35,209 bases of DNA from a virus: positions 1-35,209 of IMG/VR virus record IMGVR_UViG_3300025083_003558. One strand, written 5' to 3'. Below, in pieces: positions 6,983-13,829 of this stretch; within the stretch, counting starts at the first letter, position 1, and the number at the start of each line of letters is the position of its first letter. A program made the position numbers and the translations under genes. The notes under the pieces are model-generated. The model ran no database searches and was not told the DNA's origin. It was given only the letters and a program-made list of their open reading frames with translations.

Positions 6983-8407
6983 ATGAGATTGGAAGATATC
7001 TACAGTAAGCAAATCCTCAATGAAGAGGTTGAAGTCGTATTCACCACAGCTGATGGTAAGAAGGAAACATTCACGTTGGATGACTCTTATGGTAAGGTTG
7101 TAGCAAGACAACTTAGATTGAATCAAGATCCTGGCTTTGATGAAAACATTGTATCTATCTTTACTCAAGGTGATTGGGTAAGTAAAGGTAAGGATCAAAA
7201 GAATGCTAAAAACAAATATAAGGAGATTGTTACTAAGTCTCAATATGATGAAGGTGTGTCTTTAACTGACTACCTTGCTAATAATAAAGAGACACTTCTT
7301 AAGCTTTCAGATTGCCCAGTTGGTAGAGTATTTAACTTTGCTCAAGCCATCGCAAGTAAGCTTCCAAGTGAGCTTGTAAATGAAGACTTGAATGTGTTTA
7401 TTCAGAATGTTCATTTAAATGTTATTCCAAAGGCTTCAACTGGAGTTGGTCTTGGTGAGTCTACCTTTTCAATATTTGGTACTGCTGCAAAAGGTACTAG
7501 TGGTGACCTTCAATGGGATGGTAGTGAGGTAGAGATTAAGACTAATGGACCTAATAAAGGTTCAGGTGCTATCTTAGGTGGTGATGGATACATTAACAAG
7601 ATTACAGATAGACTTGAAGCAAAGTCTGATTATGTTAACCTTAATGCTAACACATACGAGCGTTATAAAGATCAGCTCGTTGAATTAATCAACACTTATA
7701 CTTCACAAGGTAAAGAGCAAGCCCAAGCATTATACAACCAGTTTGTGAAGGGTTCTGATCAGCTTAAAAACATGCTTAAGAATGGTAAGATTACTGCTCT
7801 GCTTGATAATACTAAAGATGTTGAGGAGTTTATGAATACTGTATTGTCTTCCAGCTCCTTCCAACCTCTTAAGAAACAAACTGGCTCAGTTGGAGTTAAT
7901 CCAGATAACCTTCTTCCGAATAGATTACTTGCTCGTATTATGTACGAGATTAAGAAAAGTAGTGAGCTTGAAACTAACTTACCAGGTCAACTAGCTTCAC
8001 TGTTAGGTGCTGATGCTACTGTTGAAGATTATGTTAATGTATTCTCTGAGATGAAGACCTATGCTGATTCATCAGACATTACAGATCAGTTGAATGCATT
8101 CTTCCAGTCAAATAACTTTGCCGATTTTAATCCAAAGACAAATTATAACAACTTCCAACGATTGGTTGGTACAATTGCTATCATTTGCTATCAGGAGAAA
8201 GTTGGTTTTGACTATATTACCTCCGGTAATGATGATAATATGACAATGGCTATATTTGATACTAAGAATCCATCAATTACTAACCTATATAAACAGTTAG
8301 AAGATGTTCCTGAAGTGAGTTTTGACTTAAATATCGATACTTACGAGGGTGGATCATACAGATCACAGACAGTTATTGCTAAATCACCAAGGATCGTGCT
8401 GAAATAA
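6983..8407 (+). CDS. PD-(D/E)XK nuclease-like virion cargo protein
   Basis: 474 residues from the ATG at 6983; upstream TTG and GTG codons are in frame, but they leave no distance from the promoter. The N-terminus MRLEDIYSKQILNEE ends in L-N-E, a candidate prohead-protease site. Around residues 155-190 the sequence reads VGLGES, then GDLQWDG, then EVEIKTNG, giving E159, D175, E184 and K186, the spacing of a PD-(D/E)XK nuclease core (Asp on one strand, ExK on the next). A glycine-rich loop follows (GAILGGDGY). The C-terminal 270 residues are helical and unassigned. Similar proteins occur in T4-like marine phages without assigned function. Nuclease activity is inferred from motif only. Confidence 0.6.
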   Translation: MRLEDIYSKQILNEEVEVVFTTADGKKETFTLDDSYGKVVARQLRLNQDPGFDENIVSIFTQGDWVSKGKDQKNAKNKYKEIVTKSQYDEGVSLTDYLANNKETLLKLSDCPVGRVFNFAQAIASKLPSELVNEDLNVFIQNVHLNVIPKASTGVGLGESTFSIFGTAAKGTSGDLQWDGSEVEIKTNGPNKGSGAILGGDGYINKITDRLEAKSDYVNLNANTYERYKDQLVELINTYTSQGKEQAQALYNQFVKGSDQLKNMLKNGKITALLDNTKDVEEFMNTVLSSSSFQPLKKQTGSVGVNPDNLLPNRLLARIMYEIKKSSELETNLPGQLASLLGADATVEDYVNVFSEMKTYADSSDITDQLNAFFQSNNFADFNPKTNYNNFQRLVGTIAIICYQEKVGFDYITSGNDDNMTMAIFDTKNPSITNLYKQLEDVPEVSFDLNIDTYEGGSYRSQTVIAKSPRIVLK

Positions 8408-8409
8408 AA

Positions 8410-8425
8410 GGAACTCCGTTATAAT
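8410..8425 (+). promoter_or_regulatory. type II promoter, KWDG gene
   Basis: GGAACT, 4 bases, TATAAT; ATG at 8436 after 10 bases. Confidence 0.6.
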
Positions 8426-8435
8426 TAACATAGAA

Positions 8436-9653
8436 ATGAAGAACTTCAAAGAATATTACCAAGCTCGTACATTAATTAACGAGGCTAAAGCAAATACTCA
8501 CCTTACACACCTAGAAGAGCTTGTTCTCACTCAAGGTGAACGTGGATATGGCATTGCTCGTGGTATGGTTGCTGATCTTTTAAGTCATCTTCAAGGTAAA
8601 TCGAAGAGAAAGGTTAATACTTCAGTCAAATGGGACGGTGCTCCTGCTATTTTCTGTGGTAAGCACCCAGAAACAGGCCGCTTCTTCGTTGGAACCAAGT
8701 CAATCTTCAATAATGAACCTAAAATTAACTACACTGATGCAGATGTAGAGATGAATCATGGTCATGCTCCTGGTTTAGCTGATAAACTTAAGAAAGCTCT
8801 AAAGTATCTTCCTAAATTAGGTATCAAAGGTATCCTTCAAGGTGACTTTATGTTTGATTCTTCTTCTTTGAAGCCAATGATGGAAGATGGTAAGAAGCAT
8901 TTGACATTCAAGCCTAATACAATTCGTTACGCTGTTGAGTCTGACTCCGAGTTGGGTAAGGAGATTGGTAACTCTGTCTTTGGAATCGTCTTCCATACTG
9001 GTTATGCTGATCTAAAATCTCCACCTCAATACAATATCTCAGTTAAGAACCTCAAAAAGGTACCTGGTGTATGGGTTGATGATGCTGTCTTTACTGATAC
9101 TACCGGTACTGTTACCCTAGATCTTGATGAAGCTAAGCAAGTTAAAGATATGCTTAAGCTCGCTGACAAGGTTAAGGTTAACTACAAAGGTCTTCCTCTT
9201 GAGTTGCTCAACATTTATGCTAACTCTGAGATTAGAGAGGGTAAGTTCTTAGATGATGCTGAGACTTCATACAAAGGCTTCCTTAATTGGTTCAATGGTC
9301 GTAAGGAGAAGGCTATTGCCAAGCTTAAATCCAAGGCTGGTAAGATTAGATCAAATGAAGCCTACAGTAAGAAGATGGCTGAGATCAAAGCTGAAGAGCA
9401 GAACATCATTGCAGTGTTCAAAGTAAGTAAGTTGCTTGCTCAAGCTAAACAAATTTTCGTTAACAAGTATAACAACGCAGTATATAACACCAAGCACTTC
9501 TTAGATAGTGGTGATGGTACTCTTAAAGCTACTGCACCAGAAGGTTATGTAGCAGTATCAAGAGCGGGTGATGCAGTTAAGCTTGTTGACCGTTTGGAAT
9601 TCAGCCGCGCTAACTTCAGTGATGGTCAAACCTCAACACCAATCACTAAGTAA
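8436..9653 (+). CDS. ligase/nucleotidyltransferase-like protein with KxDG motif, candidate virion cargo
   Basis: 405 residues. The N-terminus MKNFKEYYQARTLINEA matches the T4 internal-protein leader in style and ends in I-N-E|A, the classic gp21 cut. At residues 65-68 a KWDG sequence, followed by AIFCG and FFVGTKS, looks like motif I (KxDG) of ATP-dependent DNA/RNA ligases and capping enzymes. LQGDFMF at 134-140 could be motif III and TFKPNTIRYAV part of the next strand. This family is widespread in T4-like marine phages, where I recall it as a domain of unknown function (DUF6267, from memory). The C-terminal 150 residues are lysine-rich and helical. Ligase-fold membership is inference. The stop overlaps the next ATG (TAATG). 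Confidence 0.62.
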   Translation: MKNFKEYYQARTLINEAKANTHLTHLEELVLTQGERGYGIARGMVADLLSHLQGKSKRKVNTSVKWDGAPAIFCGKHPETGRFFVGTKSIFNNEPKINYTDADVEMNHGHAPGLADKLKKALKYLPKLGIKGILQGDFMFDSSSLKPMMEDGKKHLTFKPNTIRYAVESDSELGKEIGNSVFGIVFHTGYADLKSPPQYNISVKNLKKVPGVWVDDAVFTDTTGTVTLDLDEAKQVKDMLKLADKVKVNYKGLPLELLNIYANSEIREGKFLDDAETSYKGFLNWFNGRKEKAIAKLKSKAGKIRSNEAYSKKMAEIKAEEQNIIAVFKVSKLLAQAKQIFVNKYNNAVYNTKHFLDSGDGTLKATAPEGYVAVSRAGDAVKLVDRLEFSRANFSDGQTSTPITK

Positions 9654-10195
9654 TGAAAACATTCAAAGAGTATTTCGAGAATCAAGAAGACACAGAAGCA
9701 GTAGCTCTTATGCCTGGTGGTTATAAGCCACCTACAAAGGGTCACTTCGGCGCTTTTAAATATATGCTCGAGGATGCTACAAGTGGTCTTATCGTAATTG
9801 GTAACAAGGATCGTGACGGTATTACAGCTGAGCAATCAAAAGCTATCTGGGAGATCTATGCCAAGTATATGGGTAAGCCAGTTGAAGTTGAGCTTGCTCC
9901 TATCTCTCCTGTTAAGTCAGTATATGACTATGCAGATGCTAATACAGAGAAGAAGATCATTGTAGGTGCTGGTGCCAAAGATGAAGATGTAAAGCGTTAT
10001 GCTTACTTTGAGAAGAATCCTGAGAAGTATCCATTTGTTCAAGTGATTAAGATACCTATTCAAGAGGATGGTATCTCAGGAACTAAGACAAGAGCCCTTA
10101 TTGCTTCTGACTTAGATAAGGCTATAGAATACTTTGTACCTAATGAGCTTTCAGAATCTGATAAAGATGCTGTAAAAGCAGTGCTCCAGGCATAA
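9653..10195 (+). CDS. TxGH-type nucleotidyltransferase, candidate virion cargo
   Basis: 180 residues. Opens with MKTFKEYFEN, the leader style of this cluster, although a clean hydrophobic-x-Glu cut site is not obvious. The body is a HIGH-superfamily nucleotidyltransferase: PPTKGHF at residues 26-32 gives the TxGH nucleotide-binding motif and ISGTKTR at 141-147 matches the ISxTxxR signature. These two motifs define NMN/pantetheine/glycerol-phosphate-type cytidylyl- and adenylyltransferases. The substrate cannot be told; NMN adenylyltransferase-like NAD metabolism is one option. Similar proteins occur in T4-like marine phages. It overlaps the preceding stop and is followed by a late promoter. 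Confidence 0.75.
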   Translation: MKTFKEYFENQEDTEAVALMPGGYKPPTKGHFGAFKYMLEDATSGLIVIGNKDRDGITAEQSKAIWEIYAKYMGKPVEVELAPISPVKSVYDYADANTEKKIIVGAGAKDEDVKRYAYFEKNPEKYPFVQVIKIPIQEDGISGTKTRALIASDLDKAIEYFVPNELSESDKDAVKAVLQA

Positions 10196-10198
10196 ATA
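10193..10198 (+). promoter_or_regulatory. late promoter for the glycine-zipper gene
   Basis: TAAATA (extended CATAAATA) overlapping the preceding stop codon; ATG five bases on, at 10204. Closest match here to the T4 late consensus. Confidence 0.6.
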
Positions 10199-10203
10199 TA
10201 TGC

Positions 10204-11115
10204 ATGAAGTCCAAACAGAACGATGCTGAGCTTATTGCTGAGGCTTATACAAATGTAGAGCCGCTTGAGGTTCAAGAAGAGATGCTTGGTGCGATCGCAG
10301 CAGGTGCAGGAGCCGCTGCTAGAGGAGCTGGTGCCGCAGCAAGGGGTGTTGGTAAAGCACTTACAAGTGAGCCAGCTAAGAAGATTTATAAAGGTGCTGG
10401 TAAAGTTGTTAAGAAGACAGCTGAGACAGCAGGTGGTGCTGCTCTCGGTGCTCTTGGTGGAGCCGCTGAAGGTGCTGCTAAGGCTGTTGGTGGGGTTGTT
10501 CAAGGTGCTGTAGAAGGTACAGTTGGTGCTGTACAAGGCGCTATTGATGGTGCTACTGGTGGTATTGGTAAAGCTGCTAAGGGTGCAGTTGGTATGGAAG
10601 ATGGTGAGCATGAAGGTGAAGATGCACCAATGAAAAATGTTACTAAGCGTAAGTTAAGCAGTGAGGAAATTCAGGCAAAGCTTGGTAAGGCACCTACTGA
10701 AGATGCAGAGATTGTAAGTGATACAGATGGTGCCGAACACGATGCTCCAGTCGAAGTTGACATGTCACAAAACCCAGATCCAGAAAGCTTGGAAGTATCT
10801 AAAGAGGTTGAAGAGCCAGCTGCATTAGCAATCGTTGCTCCTTCTATTCAACCTTCTATTGAAGGTGAGCGTGTTAATCACGAAGACGACTCTGAAGTTA
10901 AGATGGCTCTTGCTGAACTTTATAAGATTGAAAAGTATGCATACGCTCTCGGTCTTATGATGAAGGAAACAAAAGCACTTGAAGGTTGGACTGCTGCTAA
11001 AATTACAAAGGCTGCTGACTACCTTGGTTCTGTTTTCCATAAACTCGATTATGACTTCCACGCTGATGCAGAAGATCACTCTGACATCACTCCTGAAGAT
11101 CACGAAGGTCATTAA
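10204..11115 (+). CDS. glycine-zipper/Ala-rich candidate virion protein
   Basis: 303 residues, function unknown. The first 16 residues, MKSKQNDAELIAEAYT, contain L-I-A-E|A, almost the same cut site as the FIAEA of T4 internal proteins. Residues 30-130 are extremely rich in glycine and alanine in GxxxG and AxxxG repeats (glycine zipper), interspersed with lysine, a composition that can insert in or associate with membranes. Residues 130-220 are an acidic low-complexity linker. The last 80 residues are a compact helical region with a histidine/aspartate-rich tail. It has its own late promoter and is followed at once by the protease-like gene. A role in membrane crossing during DNA ejection is possible but untested. 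Confidence 0.65.
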   Translation: MKSKQNDAELIAEAYTNVEPLEVQEEMLGAIAAGAGAAARGAGAAARGVGKALTSEPAKKIYKGAGKVVKKTAETAGGAALGALGGAAEGAAKAVGGVVQGAVEGTVGAVQGAIDGATGGIGKAAKGAVGMEDGEHEGEDAPMKNVTKRKLSSEEIQAKLGKAPTEDAEIVSDTDGAEHDAPVEVDMSQNPDPESLEVSKEVEEPAALAIVAPSIQPSIEGERVNHEDDSEVKMALAELYKIEKYAYALGLMMKETKALEGWTAAKITKAADYLGSVFHKLDYDFHADAEDHSDITPEDHEGH

Positions 11116-11116
11116 T

Positions 11117-11560
11117 ATGAAAACATTTCTACAGTACATTGAAGAGAAGTCTGTTCTTGGACTTATTGAATTCTTCAACATTGAAGGCATTGGTAAAGTT
11201 GCTGCTAAATTGGACAGCGGTAATGGAGCTTACAATGTTATTCATGGTGAAGACATCCAAGAGCAAGGTGATAAAGTTTTCTTCCGTACTGTAAATGGTC
11301 GTACACTAGTCGTACCAAAGGTAGATGAGATCTCAATTAACGTAGGTGCTGGCAACATTGAGCACCGTCCTGTTATTGAACTTGACTTTACTATTGGTGA
11401 AAAGGAATATACAGGCATTAAGTTCTCTATTGGTAACAGATCATCAAATTTGTACAAGATACTTGTTGGTAAGGACTTCATTCAACAAGATCTTGATGCA
11501 CTTATCGATGTTAGCCAAGAGAACATTGCTGATAAAAACGTTGAAGCGGAAGTAAAATGA
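11117..11560 (+). CDS. retropepsin-like aspartic protease (RimB/PF05618-type), candidate virion cargo
   Basis: 147 residues from the ATG at 11117, one base after the previous stop; the longer open frame upstream overlaps the previous gene and is not used. Leader MKTFLQYIEEKS ends in Y-I-E-E. The body shows AKLDSGNGAYNVIHG at residues 30-44, the D(S/T)G active site with the following helix-cap seen in the ATP-dependent zinc protease/RimB family, then a RPVIELDF strand and an NRSSNLYKILVGKDFI segment corresponding to the conserved lxxR...LiGR region. As a single-domain retropepsin it would work as a dimer. It could trim virion or host proteins. Ends inside the start of the next gene (ATGA overlap). 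Confidence 0.68.
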   Translation: MKTFLQYIEEKSVLGLIEFFNIEGIGKVAAKLDSGNGAYNVIHGEDIQEQGDKVFFRTVNGRTLVVPKVDEISINVGAGNIEHRPVIELDFTIGEKEYTGIKFSIGNRSSNLYKILVGKDFIQQDLDALIDVSQENIADKNVEAEVK

Positions 11561-12291
11561 AATCATTTAAGTTATTTTTTGAAAGTCAGTTTTATAATGA
11601 CACTTTGCACCCAGCTTTTTGGGATGCAGCTAAGAACTTTGACCAAGACTTGAGAGAAAAGCTTCTTACCATTGCACAAGATGTATCTGAAGGTGCAGGA
11701 GTTAAGACTGATATCATTGATGACATTCAGTTAACTGGTTCAATGGCCAATTACAACTATACTGACTTCTCTGACCTTGATGTTCACATTCTTCTAGACT
11801 TTGCAAAGATCAATCATGATGAAGATCTTGTAAAGAAGGCATTAGATGGTAAAAGATTTGTTTGGAATCTTAGACATGACATTAAGATGGGTGGTCATGA
11901 TGTTGAAGTTTACTTCCAAGACACAGAAGAGCCTCATAAAGCATCTGGTCTCTATAGTATTCTTAATAATGAGTGGATCAGAGAGCCAGAACATAATGAG
12001 CCTGAGGTAGATGAGAGAGATGTTGCTGCTAAAGCTGATAGACTTAAGGGTGAGATTGCTGATCTTGAAGTAGCTCTACAAACAACCCCTGTTGAAGAGC
12101 TTGATGACCTTGCTGAAGCAGCTGATGCACTTCGAGCTAAGGTTGCTAAGATGAGAAAAGACTCTCTTGAAGCTAATGGTGAGTTTGGTATTGGTAATCT
12201 CGCTTTCAAAGAACTTCGTAACAGTGAATACATGGGACGTCTTATTGATGTTGCCAATGCAATTTACGATAAAAAGTTCACCTCTGAGTAA
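11557..12291 (+). CDS. pol-beta-type nucleotidyltransferase, candidate virion cargo
   Basis: 244 residues. Starts MKSFKLFFESQ, like the neighbouring leaders. The catalytic signature of the DNA-polymerase-beta nucleotidyltransferase superfamily is clear: GS at 61-62, FSDLDVHIL giving Asp73 and Asp75, and a third acidic strand HDVEVYF (Glu117). Residues 155-205 are a charged coiled coil. The family includes CCA-adding enzymes, MNT-type AMP-transferases and cGAS-like synthases; the short size and lack of other domains do not allow a choice. It is the last gene of the cargo run; about 250 bases follow before queD. Confidence 0.72.
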   Translation: MKSFKLFFESQFYNDTLHPAFWDAAKNFDQDLREKLLTIAQDVSEGAGVKTDIIDDIQLTGSMANYNYTDFSDLDVHILLDFAKINHDEDLVKKALDGKRFVWNLRHDIKMGGHDVEVYFQDTEEPHKASGLYSILNNEWIREPEHNEPEVDERDVAAKADRLKGEIADLEVALQTTPVEELDDLAEAADALRAKVAKMRKDSLEANGEFGIGNLAFKELRNSEYMGRLIDVANAIYDKKFTSE

Positions 12292-12506
12292 AAATACAAC
12301 TTTTTCCAACTTTCTCCCCGAAACACTTGCATTTTGGGTTTGAGAAGAATAAATGATAGTAGAGAGCGTAAATGAACCTATGTCTCTGGTCTCTATTATT
12401 CTGTAATACTATATAATCTGGTTTGTCTTTATATTTTACTAATATATCTGACGTCTTTAGGATATTCGCAGATAATAGTTAAACGTAAATAATTTAAAAA
12501 AAGTAG
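12292..12506 (+). other. AT-rich intergenic region before queD
   Basis: About 215 bases without a convincing gene. Scattered TATAAT-like hexamers are present (for example near 12410) but none with a partner at the spacing used elsewhere. I looked for a preQ1 or folate riboswitch fold ahead of queD and saw none; the queD promoter at 12507 leaves no room for a leader. Confidence 0.4.
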
Positions 12507-12534
12507 TTGATTACAGTAGATTGTATGCCATAAT
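12507..12534 (+). promoter_or_regulatory. type I promoter for queD
   Basis: TTGATT, 16 bases, CATAAT; ATG at 12544 after 9 bases. Confidence 0.65.
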
Positions 12535-12543
12535 AGGTATAAG

Positions 12544-13290
12544 ATGAAGTTTACAAGCAATAAAGTAATTAACTTAGGTTCAGCTGCATTCCGTCAGTGG
12601 AGAAGTACTCATAGTCATTGTCAGTATATTCACGGCTATAACCTTACAGCTGATATTACATTTGAGGCTGATGAGCTTGATGAACGTAACTGGGTAGCAG
12701 ACTTTGGTGGTCTCAAAGATCTTAAGAAGACTTTGGAACATACATTTGATCATAAGTTAGTTGTTGCTGCAGATGACCCTCAGCTTGATCTCCTTAAGCA
12801 GCTTGATGAAGCAGGAGTAGCTCAAGTTGTAGTACTTCAAGCTGGTGTAGGGTGTGAGAGGTTTGCTGAGTTTGTTCTTAAAACTGCTGATACTTTCATT
12901 GATGAAGCTACTGATGGTCGTGTAAGAGTTAAGTCTGTTCAAATTAATGAGCATGATAAGAACTTTGCTACTTGTCATCGTGCTGACTATGCTCTTGAAG
13001 CTCTTATAAAAGCTTCGAAGAGTGAAGATGCTCTTGAAGTAACCATTACACAAAGTGAAACTAAACCATCAGAGATTGAAGCATTTGAAACTGGTGAGAA
13101 TCGTATCAATGTCATTGGCAAGAATGGTAATGATGGTGAGCATTATGATAAAGAAGGTCTTCAAGATGTTCATGGACCTATTGCTACTGAAGCAAAGGAA
13201 GAATTTAAAGGGTCCGCAGATCAAGCAGCTCCTGTTAAGCCATCTACTAAGACTAAAGGTGGTTGGTTTGAAGGTACTACTTGGGGCTAA
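12544..13290 (+). CDS. queD: QueD-like 6-carboxytetrahydropterin synthase
   Basis: Second step of 7-deazaguanine synthesis: dihydroneopterin triphosphate to 6-carboxy-5,6,7,8-tetrahydropterin. Residues 1-160 carry the 6-pyruvoyl-tetrahydropterin synthase fold: SAAFRQW, SHCQYIHGYN with the catalytic cysteine, VADFGGLK, FDHKLVV, and a late CHRADYALE. It belongs to the variant with AFRQW and HGY in place of the usual AAH and HGH, so the zinc ligands are not the textbook three histidines. Residues about 165-248 are an added acidic, low-complexity tail absent from ordinary QueD (about 120 residues). queE and folE2 lie 4-6 kb downstream with the same promoter type, supporting a shared pathway. Confidence 0.85.
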   Translation: MKFTSNKVINLGSAAFRQWRSTHSHCQYIHGYNLTADITFEADELDERNWVADFGGLKDLKKTLEHTFDHKLVVAADDPQLDLLKQLDEAGVAQVVVLQAGVGCERFAEFVLKTADTFIDEATDGRVRVKSVQINEHDKNFATCHRADYALEALIKASKSEDALEVTITQSETKPSEIEAFETGENRINVIGKNGNDGEHYDKEGLQDVHGPIATEAKEEFKGSADQAAPVKPSTKTKGGWFEGTTWG

Positions 13291-13293
13291 ATA
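13288..13293 (+). promoter_or_regulatory. possible late promoter before the 13318 gene
   Basis: TAAATA overlapping the queD stop codon; the ATG lies 24 bases downstream, so a true leader is possible here. Confidence 0.4.
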
Positions 13294-13317
13294 AAAAATC
13301 TAACATAAAATAAAAAA

Positions 13318-13614
13318 ATGGCTAGCACAAAACTAAAAAGAGCTTATATCAAGCTTGTTAAAAACAAAAAGGCTCGCACAAACTCCTCGAAGCAGTATTT
13401 TCAAGTATTTGCTGAAGGTGGCGAAGCATATCTATTCACAACAACCGATATGGAGAAGGCTGCTAAGAGAGCAGATAAGAATCCAGAGGATGTTTATCCG
13501 GTTCGCTTTGAAGAACCAGAACCAGAGATTGTTGTTAAAGAAGTAATCAAATATGTTGAGGTTAAAGCACCAGGCCTCTTCAAGCGTATTTGGAAAAAAC
13601 TTACTGGTAAATAA
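13318..13614 (+). CDS. small basic hypothetical protein
   Basis: 98 residues, not recognised. The first third is lysine-rich; the middle (about residues 22-60) looks like a small mixed alpha/beta unit (YFQVFAEGGEAYLFTT then DMEKAAKRADKNPEDVYPV), followed by a proline/glutamate stretch, a valine-rich strand and a basic amphipathic C-terminus ending KRIWKKLTGK. The preceding 27 bases are nearly all A and T with a late-type TAAATA. It is followed by an inverted repeat and the tRNA gene. Confidence 0.6.
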   Translation: MASTKLKRAYIKLVKNKKARTNSSKQYFQVFAEGGEAYLFTTTDMEKAAKRADKNPEDVYPVRFEEPEPEIVVKEVIKYVEVKAPGLFKRIWKKLTGK

Positions 13615-13618
13615 TTTC

Positions 13619-13677
13619 ATCTATCTGTCTTGTTGTTTTTGTTGTGTTGTTTGTTGTAAACAATTAGACAGATAGAT
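13619..13677 (+). repeat. 12-bp perfect inverted repeat with GT-rich loop upstream of tRNA
   Basis: ATCTATCTGTCT (13619-13630) and its exact complement (13666-13677) enclose 35 bases made almost only of G and T on this strand. The right arm ends three bases before the tRNA. It could be a stem-loop of the precursor transcript, a terminator-like element or a recombination site. Confidence 0.65.
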
Positions 13678-13680
13678 AAC

Positions 13681-13755
13681 GCCTCCTTAGCTCAGTGGTA
13701 GAGCAGCTGATTTGTAATCAGCAGGTCGTCAGTTCGAATCTGACAGGAGGCTCCA
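13681..13755 (+). tRNA. tRNA-Thr (anticodon UGU), CCA encoded
   Basis: A full cloverleaf can be drawn: acceptor GCCTCCT pairs with AGGAGGC, the D arm carries AGCTCAGTGGTAGAGC, the anticodon arm GCTGA-TTTGTAA-TCAGC has TGT at 13713-13715, and the T arm has GTTCGAATC. The discriminator base is T, and the 3' CCA is encoded at 13753-13755. It reads ACA codons. There is no visible intron. It lies between two hairpins, in a short non-coding block of about 215 bases. Confidence 0.95.
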
Positions 13756-13759
13756 TTTT

Positions 13760-13793
13760 AAACCCTTACGTAGCCCCAGATGCGTGAGGGTTT
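13760..13793 (+). terminator. terminator-like hairpin after the tRNA
   Basis: Eleven-pair stem AAACCCTTACG/CGTGAGGGTTT with one G-U pair and a 12-base loop, followed by a pyrimidine-rich but not pure T tract. It probably ends the tRNA transcript. Confidence 0.6.
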
Positions 13794-13808
13794 CCTGTCT
13801 TCTCATAA

Positions 13809-13824
13809 GGAACTCTCATATAAT
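13809..13824 (+). promoter_or_regulatory. type II promoter, 13830 gene
   Basis: GGAACT, 4 bases, TATAAT, then TAAGT and the ATG at 13830. Confidence 0.65.
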
Positions 13825-13829
13825 TAAGT

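Noticed and set aside
10979-11116. Upstream extension of the retropepsin-like gene
   Set aside because: It lies wholly inside the preceding gene, whereas the ATG at 11117 sits one base after that gene's stop and starts a leader like its neighbours.
12292-12543. preQ1 riboswitch before queD
   Set aside because: No compact pseudoknot-type sequence was seen, and the queD promoter leaves at most a few leader bases.
13619-13677. CRISPR-like or attachment-site repeat near the tRNA
   Set aside because: There is one inverted pair only, no direct repeats, and no integrase gene in the window.
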